Positions 6,420 through 6,469 of a stretch of DNA of 6,469 bases are shown here, piece after piece. The notes beneath the pieces are model-generated. The model was not told where the DNA came from and searched no databases. It saw only the letters and a list, made by a program, of their open reading frames with translations. A program made the position numbers and the translations under genes. Position 1 is the first letter of the stretch; each line of letters starts with the position of its first letter. This stretch comes from an uncultured Collinsella sp. (GTDB lineage Bacteria; Actinomycetota; Coriobacteriia; Coriobacteriales; Coriobacteriaceae): NCBI GenBank assembly GCA_900547835.1, contig URIJ01000118.1, positions 1-6,469 on the forward strand, read 5' to 3'.

Positions 6420-6469
6420 ACGCAGATGCAATCTTTGATTTTGGCAAGCTTCTTCTCGCCGATTCCCGA
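6416..6469 (-). CDS. comEA: ComEA C-terminal end (partial), helix-hairpin-helix DNA-binding competence protein
   Basis: Reading the minus strand from the window edge gives an open frame ending SGIGEKKLAKIKDCICV followed by TGA at 6418-6416. The G-I-G-x-K-x-A-x-x-I pattern is the second half of a helix-hairpin-helix motif as found at the C-terminus of ComEA, the membrane-anchored receptor that binds double-stranded DNA during transformation. Only the last 17 residues are inside the window, so the signal anchor and the rest of the protein cannot be judged. The TGA overlaps the comEC start codon (ATGA at 6419-6416), which places it as the upstream partner of comEC and argues for translational coupling. 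Another HhH protein is possible from the fragment alone, but the position before comEC makes ComEA by far the best reading. Confidence 0.85.
   Translation of the reverse strand, partial: SGIGEKKLAKIKDCICV

Noticed and set aside
6417..6431. comEC start at the ATG at 6431
   Set aside because: It lies inside the comEA reading frame. The ATG at 6419 forms the ATGA overlap typical of coupled genes.

Overview
The window reads as a conserved chromosomal block from a moderately GC-rich actinobacterium of the Coriobacteriia, most likely Collinsella or a close relative. That placement is inferred from the look of the LepA and S20 proteins, the GTG start of rpsT, the base composition and the gene order; no database search was possible. 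All supported genes lie on the minus strand, so transcription runs from high to low coordinates.

In transcription order: the last 17 codons of comEA (6416-6469) overlap the start of comEC (4116-6419) by an ATGA junction. Then come holA (3075-4037), rpsT (2675-2941) and lepA (767-2578). Only 4 bp after lepA is a 225-codon ORF (85-762). ComEA and ComEC form the DNA-uptake pair of natural transformation, HolA is the clamp-loader delta subunit, S20 is a 30S ribosomal protein and LepA/EF4 is a translational GTPase. The order comEA-comEC-holA-rpsT-lepA is also familiar from Firmicutes. An extended -10 promoter lies ahead of rpsT, and a strong 14-bp hairpin plus T-run lies between rpsT and lepA. lepA therefore probably needs its own promoter; the only good -10-like element sits 7 nt before its ATG, which suggests a leaderless mRNA.

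The odd gene is the last one. Its first ~129 residues are a normal DusB-type tRNA-dihydrouridine synthase N-terminus, including the catalytic-Cys motif. Its last ~90 residues look like the C-terminus of an unrelated Gfo/Idh/MocA-family sugar dehydrogenase. The frame is open across the join. This is either a real in-frame deletion or recombination that destroyed dus, or an assembly chimera; as it stands it is unlikely to be an active Dus or an active dehydrogenase.

Positions 1-84 are an AT-richer intergenic stretch with no supported gene and a possible ribosome binding site for a gene starting just beyond the window edge. No tRNA, rRNA, CRISPR array, insertion sequence or phage gene was seen, and apart from the chimera the region looks like ordinary housekeeping DNA.
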